Shown here one piece after another: positions 37,100 through 47,763 of a stretch of DNA of 64,000 nucleotides. How positions within the stretch are numbered: the stretch's first letter is position 1; every line of letters begins with the position of its first letter. Source of the stretch: Cryptomeria japonica (taxonomy: Eukaryota > Streptophyta > Pinopsida > Cupressales > Cupressaceae); contig NC_081415.1 in assembly GCF_030272615.1 (NCBI RefSeq), positions 371,197,667 to 371,261,666 of the forward strand, read 5' to 3'. Under the pieces are notes generated by a model that ran no database searches, was not told where the DNA came from, and saw only the letters and a program-made list of their open reading frames with translations. The position numbers and the translations under genes are program-made.

Positions 37100-38219
37100 C
37101 ATTTGATTTGACACATGTCACACATTGAATGTGAAACAATAGAAAAGGAGGTTAGGTGTCTCGAAATTTGTGCCTCCATGGGTGAGATAGGTACATTGCA
37201 TCTGGACACGTTGATGTGGAGCTCCTTGATTGTTTGAGTGATGACAAGGATGCCACCTCAATTTGCTCGGTAGACTTGATACCTCATCACAAGCAAGTTT
37301 GATGTTGAGCAAGATCTTTTGATTCTCAACATCTCCAAGCTTGGTGTGATGATGATGGGAAGCATCACCCTAGTGAAGTCAATCCTTTACCCTTGCTTGC
37401 CTATCTTGCCTTGATCAACCTGACTTCCTCATGTCGCCATGATGCAATAAAGCTTGGAATGCATTTTGCTTCTCATGTTGTAATGCTAGCATTGAATTTC
37501 ATTTGTTGTAGAACTTATCTTTATGTGGTAGCTGCATGCTTGCTTCAATCCTTCATCCTGATGTTGCTCACCTTCCTCTTGACCCTTGATGTTGATCCCT
37601 GATAAATTGAAGTCCTAATAATAGGGATGAGATGATGAAGCCTTGAATGTGATTAACTCTTCACAATACTGACTTCAGTATTCTGATCACCCTGCTGCAA
37701 TTGCCTAGCTGAAACTGTGAAGTCTGTCATCTTGCTTGTATGACTGTTGTTCTTGAGATGTAGCCCAATTCAACTACTTGGTGCTAGTTGTGTGATGAAG
37801 TCCTTTTGATGAAGTCTTCTTGTACTCAAATTCTTGCTTCACATCTTCATGCTGTGATGTTCTTAATGTCATCTATAGTTTACTCCTACATCTTTTCCTT
37901 AGCCACCTGCAAAACAGACAAAGATGCAATTAAACACACTTAATATATCTGATATTTTATTCTGAGTATTCTAATTTCTGATTTTTATGCCTGATTGTGA
38001 TGTTCAAGGCCTGATAAGACTCTGGTTAGGGTCTGGTTTCTGAATTTTACTTCTGATTTGAAATGTTCCCTTGCTGGTATTAACTTCATCCCTGCTGTGA
38101 CTGCTGTTGCTATTGCTTGTACTGTCAAACAACTCTTTTCCCTTCATAGCCCACTTCTTATTTTGGTGTGAAATCCTTGGATATTGATCAATTTGATGGT
38201 GCAATTTTGTTTAATGTTT
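37100..38219. other. X2 interior without gene
   Basis: No open frame of note (longest about 69 codons) and no similarity by eye to the X1 ORF. It is rich in CTTGATG/TGATGAAG words. Confidence 0.5.
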
Positions 38220-39190
38220 CATGTTTCACTTTAAATCCCCACATGCTTTCTTGAATCCAATGCCTTAAGTAGATCCTATTTCTCCTTTTGTATGCCTTGT
38301 GTGTTGGGTTTGGCCTTAACTTTTACATGTTTAACTTGGATTAGGACCTTAATTCAGGTTCACATGCTTTGTGAGGACTTATATCCATTCCCTTAACACG
38401 TTTTTTAGTTTAGGTCACATATTTAGATCCCTCATCCCCACGTTTTAGTTTAGGTCAGGGCTCAAATTAGGACCACACCTTGATTTAGGTTGGATCCTTA
38501 TCTTACACGCTTGAATTAGTATCTGCCCTATACCTATGCGCCTACCTTTCTTTTCAACACGCTACACTTTGCTTCACAAGCCTTGTTTAAAGATAGGGCC
38601 ACACGCTTTGCTGGATTTCCGTCTTCACACGTTTCATCTTTTGATCTCCCTTATCTTTTAGGTCAAGGCTTAAATTTAGGATCTATATGCCTCATTTAGG
38701 TCTGCCTTCACACGCTTCATCTTAACACAAGCCTCCCACATGGTACACTCCTTCAGTCCATACGCCTTCACACGCTTCATCTTAACACAAGCCTCCCACA
38801 TGGTACACTCCTTCAGTCCATACGTTTGATGATTGATTTAGGCCAGCATATTGTGATTTGGGTCCGCCTTCATGCTTGAGTCCACACGTTTGACTTTTAG
38901 GTCAGGACCTTATGTTATTTAGGTCTTCTCCACATGCTTCATACTTAGATCCTCACGTTGCTTGGGTCAAGACCTATCCATTCTCACATTTCATGATTGA
39001 TTTGCACTCTATGATTTAGGTCTTCCTTTATATTTGAGTCTACACATTTGATTTAGATCTATTGTTGAGGGCACACGTTTGATTTTTTAGGGCAGACGTT
39101 TCAAATTGGAGCCTCTTAGTTGCATTTTAAGTCTACATGTTTTAGTTGCATTTTAAGTCTACATGTTTGACCTTAGGCCTGCCCTATTTG
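38220..39190. repeat. ACACGCTT/TTTAGGTC array in X2
   Basis: About 17 copies of ACACGYTT-like words alternate with (T)TTAGGTC at irregular 30-60 base intervals. Near 38704-38823 one 60-bp stretch is duplicated exactly. Confidence 0.75.
38704..38823. repeat. Perfect 60-bp tandem duplication
   Basis: 38704-38763 and 38764-38823 are identical, beginning GCCTTCACACGCTTCATC. Identity amid otherwise diverged units points to a recent slippage or unequal exchange. Confidence 0.97.
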
Positions 39191-39194
39191 CTTG

Positions 39195-39745
39195 GGCGGG
39201 TTTTCATGGTTTAATTGCACAATTTAGGGCAGCATTTTGATGTTCTTTTGCACAAGATAGGGCAGCATTTTGAGGCTCATTTGCACAACATAGGGCAGCT
39301 TTTCATGCTTTGATTGCACAAATATGGCGGCATTTTCATGCTTGTATGCACAAAGAGATTAGGCTGAGCAGCTTTTCTTGCTCCATTTGCACAACTTGGC
39401 GGTATTTCTTGCTCCATATGCACAACTTGGGCGCAAATCTGATGTTGTTTTGCACAAATCATTCTTGGTGAAGTAGGCTTTTATGCTTCATTTGCACAAG
39501 TTAACTTGCTTAGTCGGCTTTTTGTGCTTCATTTGCACAACTTGGGCTGCTTTTATGCCCTCGTTTGCACAAATCTGTTGGAAATTTCATGCTTGTATGC
39601 ACAACTTGGGCGACATATTGAGGTTTGACTGCACAAGTTGGGCGGCATTTGGGGCTTTAATTGCACAAGGTGGCGGCATTTTGAGGCTTGTTTGCACAAA
39701 CTTGGTGGCATTTTGCCTTCCATTTGTACAAGGCAGTTGGTTTTG
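39195..39745. repeat. 16-copy TTGCACAA array in X2
   Basis: TTGCACAA or a close form recurs 16 times at 31-42 base steps, usually followed by CTTGGGCGGCATTTT-like sequence (for example near 39248, 39388, 39532, 39598, 39661). Unlike the X1 array in sequence and unit length, though it occupies the same relative place in the element. Confidence 0.9.
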
Positions 39746-40551
39746 GTGAGCAAGCACTCAAAGGAGGCATGCGTTAAGCAAAAAATTAACTTAGTCAAAA
39801 TTTTCATATCCACCCAAATTCATCAATTTTGATCACCTACTAGCATTGTCCTTTGATCATTTCACAGTTCTTGCCTCTCTAGCATGGGTGCATTTCTAGG
39901 GTTCATTTGCACAAATTTGTTTGATGAGCAAGCCAATAACAAGACCACGACCTGAGCAAGATTTCGCCTTAGACAAATTTTTACCTCCAAAATTTTGGTA
40001 AGCCCACTATTTTCATACTTCATCGTTTGAACATTCTTCATCATTGAAAACATTTCTAACAACCATCCTTCAACCCTAGCATTTGCCAAACCAAAACCCT
40101 AGGACCTATCTATGTTTGCAAATGAGATCTCGATGACTTGATCACCTCATACAACCTACTCATGCAAGTCTCAATCCAACAAAACCAACCTCCACCTCAC
40201 ATGCAATGGTTAACGACTAAGAGACTGACACTAAGCCTAGACAACAACACTAAAACCTTAAGCCTAAAGCGAAAAAGCGGGGGTCCCCATTTGCAATGGA
40301 GTGGTGTGTGATTACGTCACAACAACATGGACTTAGAAGAACATGATATGCTCATCAAGTACCTTGAAGGACTCCACACTCACATTAGGAGTGTAGTTAC
40401 CACCAACCCACAAGACTTGGATGAAGCATGCATTCAAGCTAATTTTGTAGAAAGCACAAAAAAGCTACCAACCTCCACAAATAAGGAAGTGAGGGGATCT
40501 TCTCCACACTAAGCTTTTGTGGGACCAAAAGCCTCTCTAATAGGGGAGGTT

Positions 40552-41259
40552 TGATCCATAAAGATTCATGAAATTGTAATAAAAACATGTATGGACATGA
40601 AATTTGTGAGCAGTAAAATGGATCTAAAATCCAGACAAGATGGAACAAAGTGGTCAGAAAACAAAGCAAGAAAGTGAAAAAGGACAGCACCACAAGCAAG
40701 GTAGTGTCCAAGTTAGAACCATAACTTGGGAGTAACCCCTGACTGTATAAACCAAAATATGAAACGAACAGAGATTGTTTCACTTCCAACAAATGCAGGA
40801 ATTTATCTTCAGCTCAAGAGAATGTTCTAGCAGTTAGATGAGTCTATAAAAGGTGCTGGAAAGCAAGTTTTCAAGGCATGGGTCAATATAAAACAAAATT
40901 GTATCAATCAAAGGAAGATTCAGCTGTTCATAGTTCTTGGAAAGTTAAGACACTAAAAATTATCATTAAAGGAGCAAGGGGCAGCATGCATCAAAGCAGC
41001 ATATTGTACCTGGTAAATTGTTCCATTTGATATAGGTAGTATGGTATTTGCTACTACCATAAAGTAGGTTTTTCTCTCTTGGTAGGATTTCCAAGATGAC
41101 TTCTTAAGCTCTCGTGTGATTCATTTTATTGCAGCATGTTTCTTTCTTATTTGATCAGCAACTCCCTATCTCTAACATGGTCATTTGGATATACAAGTAG
41201 CACAATATGCTATCCTAATTTGTGATTTTTAAATTCTATTTTTACAAAATTTCTCAGCA
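40552..41259 (+). repeat. Y LTR 2
   Basis: 708 bp, starts TGATCCATAAAG and ends CTCAGCA just before a PBS. Contains GTCTATAAAAGG near 40842 as a TATA box. Copies of the same LTR are seen at 12956-13480 and 51353-51665. Confidence 0.75.
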
Positions 41260-42184
41260 TTTTGGTATCATAGCAGTTTTGATCTTTGTGGGATTTGTGG
41301 AAAGCATGTGTATGATAGTTAGAAGAGTGCAAGAAGCCAGATGGAGGAAATGAATGCACAAGTAACCATATTGGAAAACCACATGAAGGGAATAACAAAA
41401 AACCAGGCCTGGCCAACAACAAGAGCACATAAAAATAGAGCAAAACATGGCAAAAGAGAAAAGCTCAATAGATGATTTGGTAAAAACTCCACCCAAGAAG
41501 TTTAGCATAGAGGAAGGAGAAGGTAGTAAAAGTGAGGAATTCTTGAAAGTCTCATTCAAAGCAAAACAAAATCAATTATGTTTAAAGTAGAAACTAAAGT
41601 GGAAATTAAAATATAAAATAGATAATAAATGCAAAAAAGTTGGATTCTTGATTTTAGCATACTAAAAGTTAATTTGAGTATTCATAAAGTTTATGAAGCA
41701 CAAAGAAACAGTTTTGCACGCCTCAAAATGGAAGGCCATGCTCTTGTGCAATGGGAAAACTATGTAATGGATTGTGAAAAAAAATAGGGCAATTGTAGGT
41801 ACTTGGGAAGAATTTAAAGAGATCATTCAAAAGATTTTATATCCCATAAAGCACAAATACTATTAAAATCAAGTGGATAGTTTTGAAACAAGATGGGAAA
41901 AGTGTGTTGGATTACGCCATGAAGTTCCGATGAATATGTGTTAGTAGGCATGTACTTGAAAAAAAAAAGATATATTAATTAAGTACCTTAAAGCACTCCA
42001 CTCTCACATTAGAAGGAAAGTTACCACCAACCCACAAAATTTGGATGAATAATGAGTCCAAGCTTATTATGTGGAAAATGAAGAGAAGATACCACCCTCC
42101 ATGAAGGAGGTGGGGGAATCTTCTCCTCACTAACAATCTCATTAAGCTTTTGCGAGACCAAAAGCCTCTCAAATAAGGGAGGTG
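41260..42184 (+). pseudogene. gag: Y gag copy 2
   Basis: Follows PBS-like TGGTATCATAGC at 41263. Conserved gag blocks recur in the same order as copy 1: ...LKMEGHALVQWENYV... near 41720-41770, a KSVLDYA..FR-like block near 41900, and a KYLKALHSHIR / NPQNLDE block near 41975-42055, here with stops and shifts. No protease or RT follows. The sequence goes straight to a purine tract and the next LTR, so the element was gag-only. Confidence 0.65.
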
Positions 42185-43041
42185 TGATCAATAAAGTGTA
42201 GTCGTGAAACTGTAATGTCCCCTTCTCTGCAGTGATTAGTTCAGTGGTCCATTGGCCTATTCCGAAGACCCGTAGGCTATTTGGAAGAGAGAATTAGGGT
42301 TTTCAACCTTTGTGGAGTTCTGCATGAGCTTTTTAGGGTTTGTCAGGAGGGAATTCTTCAATTCTGCTTATAGTTTCCTTCTGGGTTTTCCATGAACTCC
42401 AGGGTGGCATAACATGCATTTGATTCTTTGGTGAAGTCAGAACTTACTATTTTTAGTAAGTTAGGGTTTGGCTATTTGGTTGATGCAGTTCTACTGAGCT
42501 TTCCAAGCTCTTTCTCTAGGTGCGAAGATTATGTTTTCCGGAGCAGTATTTCTTGACTTACTATTTTTAGTAAGTGGCTATGCTGAGCATTTCTATTTTT
42601 AGCAGTCTCGGACAGGGTCCTAACTTAGCACAGTTCAGTGGTCTTCATCGCACAGCTTCATCCTTGATTTTGGTATTAATCAGTATTGGAGTTATAAGTT
42701 ATTTAATTAAATATTAATTCCTTATCCTAAGGTTTGATATTTAATTATTTTTATTACTGATTAATTGTGTTATGGGGCAAATTAGGAAAAATATCTATCT
42801 GCCAACAATATTGTTATTTTCCTAACTCAATGGCATTAAAAAAGGTGGCGTTGAGAAAGATGAAACATTTCATGTTTTTATTATTTTATATTGCAAAGTT
42901 GTCACCTAGGAAAAAGTTCGAACTTTGCCTAGGGAATTTGGGAAAATTAACGCCATGTCTAGGGGAGGCTATGACATGAAATGAAATTGAATTTCAATGG
43001 TTTTGGGCGCCATTTGCATTTGAATTTCAGAGGGAAAAATC

Positions 43042-43049
43042 TATAAATA
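43042..43049 (+). promoter_or_regulatory. LTR TATA box of A
   Basis: TATAAATA, conserved at 48563-48570 in the other LTR and at 57248-57255 in element B. About 1.2 kb of LTR follows, so the transcribed leader is long. Confidence 0.7.
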
Positions 43050-43767
43050 CAAGTGTTTGGCCTCTCATTTGGTATCAAATGAATTTGCATCGTTATGCTG
43101 CCAAATTGGCGATTGAAAAATCTGAGCTTCGAAGTGTGGCTTCCTAGCTAAGTCTCAGTTTCGTACTTGCAAGATAGTACCTAGTTGTGTTCATGTATTC
43201 CCAGTGCTGTTGGTGTGTGAGTTGCAGATTGTGGAGTGTTTTGATTGAGATTGGAGTGTTTTCTGGTTGCTGGTCGCGGGACTGCTGAAAGTATATTTTG
43301 CTCGCACCTCTTGGCCAGGCGATTCCATCATTCTGGGTACCAGCTCATCCTTCCTTCCTACCACTGGCGATGCATATTGTAAGTTTTTAGCATCTTATTT
43401 TGAGTGTGGTTTTTTATATTGAAAATCGAACTTCCTGGGTTAAGCATGGGGTTTAGTGAATGCATTGGAAAGCGTGCAAAATAAATATGGGTGTTTTGAT
43501 GGCTTCCCTTGGGTTTGTTCTCATTGTGGCGGGTATAGAAATTGTTTAGAACAGATTTTGGGTGAATTGGGTGAGTAATGAGAGAGTTATGAGCGTTTTA
43601 GTGAATCCACAGGTTGCTGGTTTTGCAATTCCAGCCTGCAAATTTTTGATGTTAGCAGAAATTTCATGTTCTTATTTGGATGTTTAGCATTACCTCTTCT
43701 CACATTATCTTGATTATTGTAAGGTTAAGTAGTAGTACTACTAACCAATTCTGCCTTGTAACTCTCA

Positions 43768-44040
43768 CCCTGCTGAAAAGTGGAAGAGGCTGGCTTGCTG
43801 CCTATTTTCAAGTAAATTGTAATTCAGTCCTCTTACTGCATAAGTGGTCGAGTGATGTCTGATTGTAATGGTCCTCCCGCTGCATAAGCTGTTGAGTTGA
43901 GTTTGTTTTGTAATTTTAGTCCTCCCGCTGAAATATTGCGGTTGAGTGATTTGTGCCTTTGTATGTTTCTCTTGGTTGGTTCACCGCCAAGTTTCTTGCA
44001 TTCCCGCTGGATAAGCGGAAGGGGCTGGCTTGCCGCCCAA
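43768..44040 (+). repeat. Repeated CCGC/GCGG hairpins in A LTR
   Basis: Five units of CTCCCGCTG(A/C)A(T/A)A..GCGGT.GAGTGA type near 43770, 43825, 43872, 43918 and 44000. Stems are CCGC/GCGG or CACT/AGTGG-like, with both sides changing together in several units. The last unit is followed by GGCTGGCTTGCCGCC. Repeated in the 3' LTR (about 49290-49560). Confidence 0.8.
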
Positions 44041-44251
44041 GCATTGTATTGCTTCCAATTATTTGAAGCTAACGATCGCCTCAACACCGTATGCTCTCAC
44101 CTTCCCACATTGGGCACTTGGTGATCAGAAAGTGGAAGGGTTGCATTTTCCAGCAAGTTTTCAGTTTATGCTTTTTAACCTTAACGGGTCATCTGTTTGT
44201 GGATGTTTATTATTGGCCTAAAAAACAAAAAAAAATAACAGGGATATTACA

Positions 44252-44263
44252 GTGGTATCAGAG
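44252..44263 (+). other. Primer-binding site of A
   Basis: TGGTATCAGAGT one base after the LTR, complementary to initiator tRNA-Met except possibly the last base. Confidence 0.88.
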
Positions 44264-44366
44264 TTGGTTTTCCTACCAGCCTGTGTGTTCAAATTGATTA
44301 GAGCATGAGTTGTCCCTGACATCCTATTGCGTCGTGGTTTTTTTGGTTGCATATTAGTTTGGAAGA

Positions 44367-47300
44367 ATGTCTACTACAGATAAGTCTATTTGTGAGTTAA
44401 TGCAAGGATTGATTAATTTGATGAAGGATCCAGATATTAAAATGGGGTTCGTGAAGGTTCTTGCAAAATCCAAACATAAGGAAGAGTCTGAAAACAACAT
44501 CTTTAATACAAAGACAAATGATGGAGTTGGTGTTTTGACACCTAACTTTGAGACAGTGCTTCATGAAGACTCTTTGGTGATGCATGCACCTACCATTGAT
44601 GAGGTTGTCATTCAAGAAGATAAAACAATATTTGAGGTTGTGCATGATGAATCTCTTAATGTTTCTTATGGAGCTAGTGACAGTGTTGAATGCACTCATG
44701 AGCTTCTAGAGGAAGAGCAAATGAAAATTGAAGATGTTAAACAAGAGGGAAAGACTAACAGATTGTTGGATGGAGATTCATGTTATGAAGCTGAAAATAT
44801 TGCAGCTAATGATGAAGTTCCTAATGACCAAGAGGCTATCCTATTTTGTGAGTTTAAAATATACCAAAATGATGACATTCAAGGGGCAGATTTAGAGGAC
44901 CAATCAGAAATTGCATTTCAGAATAATGGGGTTGAGACTCGTAGTTTGAAGAATGAGCTTCACCAAATTCTGAAAGTCTTTGAGCAATGTCCTAAATTGG
45001 AATTTTCAGATTTAGGACAGCAGGATTGTTGGTCTAAGTTGGAAAAAGGAAATACTTTCTAGATCGTTGATAACCCATTGTTTGAGATGGGTAAAGTGAA
45101 AACATATGACAATCCACTGTTTGAGTGGGAAGATGAAACATCACTTGGTTCTAGCATTGCTCTTGATGAGAATAGCAATGTGTGGAAATTAAGAGAAGAT
45201 TCAAGATCTAAGTTGGATGATACTTGGAGCTATGGTGAGCACTTTTTAACTAAACAAAGTAATCAGCCCTTTAGCACTTGGGATCCGGGTATGATGGCAC
45301 CTAGCGATGACAAGGAACCTGTGTGGGATGAATTTCCCTTTGATCCTGATGAAGCTCAAAAAGTAGATTGTGTTGTAGAGTTAGAGGACCATATGGTTTT
45401 TGATGATGGAAAGTTTAAAGAGGTTCTAAAATGCAAATCTGATTCACCCATTCATGAAGTTGGTAGTAAGCAAAAACTTCAAGATTTAGTAGAATCTGAT
45501 CCTCTTCATGATATTGAGCAATTGCAGCTAGTGGGTGGTGAAGAAAAGGAGTCTTGGAGCAGCTTTGTGGGCAGCAAAGACAAGAAACAAAGTTCTGATT
45601 TTCAGTTGCAGCCAATGACTAGTACACCACCTTTAAATGTTCACGAGTGGAAGGATAAAGTCATGAGGTCCTTTGAGAATGAGGTGCGAGTTCTATCTGG
45701 GTTTGACCATACACATAGTTTGATAGAAGACCTCTATTGGAAGGTTCAAATTGAAGAGAGACGGAAGGGAGTTAAGGATGAAGTTGCTCTCCCCAATCTG
45801 CAACTCATCAAAGACTCTTTGGAGACATTGAAATCAGAGTGCATACAATTGATCACAGATCGTGATTATGCCATCGAATCTGCAAAGAAGGTCCTTAGTG
45901 TTTTACAAGGAAAAGAGAGGAAACGTGAAGAGCTTACTCTTGAGCTTGAGTCAAAAAAGGACATGTTAGAAAAGACTCAGTTGGCTCTAATGGAGTTAGA
46001 AGATCAGTTTGTTGATTTTGAACTTTTCAAGGAGCAAGAGAATTCACAAAGAGCTGAAGAAATCGAGCAAGTTATTGGTGAGCTTGATAGTCTTCAAGAA
46101 GAGTTTGATCTTGAGAACTTCACAAGAAAAACAAAGGTTGCATGTGCAGATTCGGATCAGCAAGATGGAAGTGAGCAAGAAGAAAGTGATGGCTTCCAAG
46201 TTCTTGAAAACCCTCTCTTTGTTCTAGATGATTTCAACATCTTTGGCATCAAGATGTTGTCAAAACACAGTTTAGAAGTCGTCCAAGGTTTCATTGCAGC
46301 AGCAAGGAGTGAAGATTTCATATTTGTTACTCACAAAGTAGGGGAGAAAGGACCAGAACGTGGTGATTGCATGCTTAAATACCCATTTCTTGGGTTGAAT
46401 AATAATAAGGCTCATACTAGTCCATTTTGGGAGTTGGATTTGAGGGCAACACTTGTTCCATACTCCAATATTGTTGAAGCTTTCATGGTTAGGCTTCAAG
46501 GGGTCACTAGAGGAGACATCAATCTCTTAAGTATGCTCTTGGTTCTTACTAGCACTTGGGGATGTTTGGAGTTTTATTTTCAGTATGTTGAAGATCATTG
46601 TCAGTTGGGTGTCCAGGCTCGAGATCGTCAACATGGTCTGATGGAGCTTATTACATTTGGAAAGAAAGATCTTTGGAGGGATAAGGAACAAATTTTCAGA
46701 ATTGATGGTGCTATTCCCTTCTTTACCAGCCATTTGATGGTTCCTTTTGCTCATCAACTAGTGGATTGGGAAGATATTCTGAGCAAAGGATGGTTCCATG
46801 CGGAGTTGGAGTCACTAGAGAAGATATTTCCAGCATTGGACGTGAGCAAATGTGTTGTTTTGGATGAGGATTTCCTATGTTGCAGCAGTTGTTCATCTTC
46901 TTGGATGTTGATTTCCCTGAAATTAGATCTCAAGTCAATCATTTCAGACTTGGTGGGCTGCTAGTGTACTTTTTTTCAAACTTCACAGTCTCCTGGTAGG
47001 ACAGATTTATTGTCTCAGATGAGAGGTATGGCAAGTTGGGGCAATCAATATCTATGTATGGGAAGTGTTGAAGCTCTAACTAGTGGTTATACTTATGCCC
47101 TTTCTTCTACTTATGATTGGGATAGTAAACCTTTGCTTTCTTTGGTTCTTCATTTTGAGGTTCTTTGGAGTGGGAATTGTAAGAGATTTTAGAAGTCTCC
47201 ATGGTTTTGTCAGAATAATTCTGGGGTGGCTTAGTAGATTCATGTGTAGTTATGAGTATGAGTTTGTCGAGCTCTTGCAAAGGAATGCTTTCCTCTTTGC

Positions 47301-47763
47301 AAAAAGATTTGGAGATGTCACATTGGCAGTTGTGGCTCTATTAGATACCATATGGAGACATGCTGAGAAGTTTGATTTTGAGTTGAGTAGACTATCTTCC
47401 CTATTGCCCAGGCTTGTGATAGCTAGTGGCATTGTTGATATTAATTACTTTGAGCTTTATGGGCATGAGATGTTGCACGATAGTGATGTCAGTCCTTTAA
47501 GATTTTTCAGTTTGAGTATCATGGATGGTGACATTTTGGAGTTACAAGGGAGGTTAATGCAGTTTTGGCGTGATGTTTTCACTGATGTCATCAAAGTGGC
47601 ACATCATCAGTATGGTGGGTTCTTCTTGAGATGGGCATGGGACCCTAGGATCGTACTCGCTTTGATGTGGATCAGTTTAAAATTTTCGAGAGTTATGATG
47701 GCATTGCTTGAGGACAAGCAATTTTGGGAAGGGCGGATTGTAATGTCCCCTTCTCTACAGTGA
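44367..47763 (+). pseudogene. Unrecognised long ORF carried by A
   Basis: One frame runs from ATG at 44367 to 46964, broken only by TAG at 45060-45062 (codon 232). Beyond about 46870 the best frame is unclear, with stops near 46962 and 47190 and one or more frameshifts; a last open frame reaches 47763, inside the 3' LTR. I do not recognise the protein. It is acidic at first, with a NPLFE motif used twice near the join (45066-45125) and a related NPLFVLDD near 46210. A long coiled coil (about 45770-46110, Glu/Lys/Leu heptads) is followed by a globular, hydrophobic, Trp-rich C-terminal half. There is no zinc knuckle or enzyme motif. The final LLEDKQFWEG...MSPS tail matches the pol end of B. It could be a captured host cDNA or a structural protein of its own; no introns are apparent. 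Confidence 0.75.
47721..47738 (+). other. Polypurine tract of A
   Basis: ATTTTGGGAAGGGCGGAT directly before the 3' LTR, matching ATTTTGGGGAGGGCAGAC at 63320-63337 in B. It also encodes part of the shared C-terminal tail. Confidence 0.75.

Larger units (their letters stand above)
36166..40324 (-). mobile_element. Element X2: ORF-less relative of X1
   Basis: The minus strand starts TGTTGTGACG (plus 40324) and ends CATCAACA (plus 36166), 4.16 kb. Flanks are GTATG (36161-36165) and ACATG (40325-40329), a decayed 5-bp duplication; removal rejoins the Y gag in register with gag copy 2. Shared with X1: the terminal hairpin and GGGGGTCCCCAT block, the CCCTAATTAGGGTTT block near 37055, a TATA-like box, and the final ~0.9 kb (ACACAGAATAAAATACC at the end, AGTTGAC.. 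and CAAAGATT.. words). It carries no long ORF. In place of the X1 165-bp array it has two unrelated short-unit arrays. Confidence 0.75.
35512..40540 (+). pseudogene. gag: Y gag copy 1, split by X2
   Basis: Segments 35512-36165 and 40325-40540. Conserved Retrotrans_gag-type words can be read across frames: a LKTEGHALVWW-like core near 35930-35970, and after X2 an open stretch 40327-40512 with YLEGLHTHIR and NPQDLDEACIQA, the usual C-terminal half of that domain. Gag would coat the RNA. The frame is shattered upstream of X2. Compare gag copy 2, which has the same blocks uninterrupted. Confidence 0.7.
42211..44250 (+). repeat. 5' LTR of A
   Basis: 2040 bp. Palindromes ACTTACTATTTTTAGTAAGT at 42441-42460 and 42556-42575, TATAAATA at 43042-43049, hairpin repeats 43768-44040, ACCGTATGCTCTCACC near 44087, TTAACGGGT near 44180. 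Confidence 0.95.

Noticed and set aside
46009-46227. Open frame overlapping the A cargo in another frame
   Set aside because: A shadow of the coiled-coil region; codon composition mirrors the main frame.
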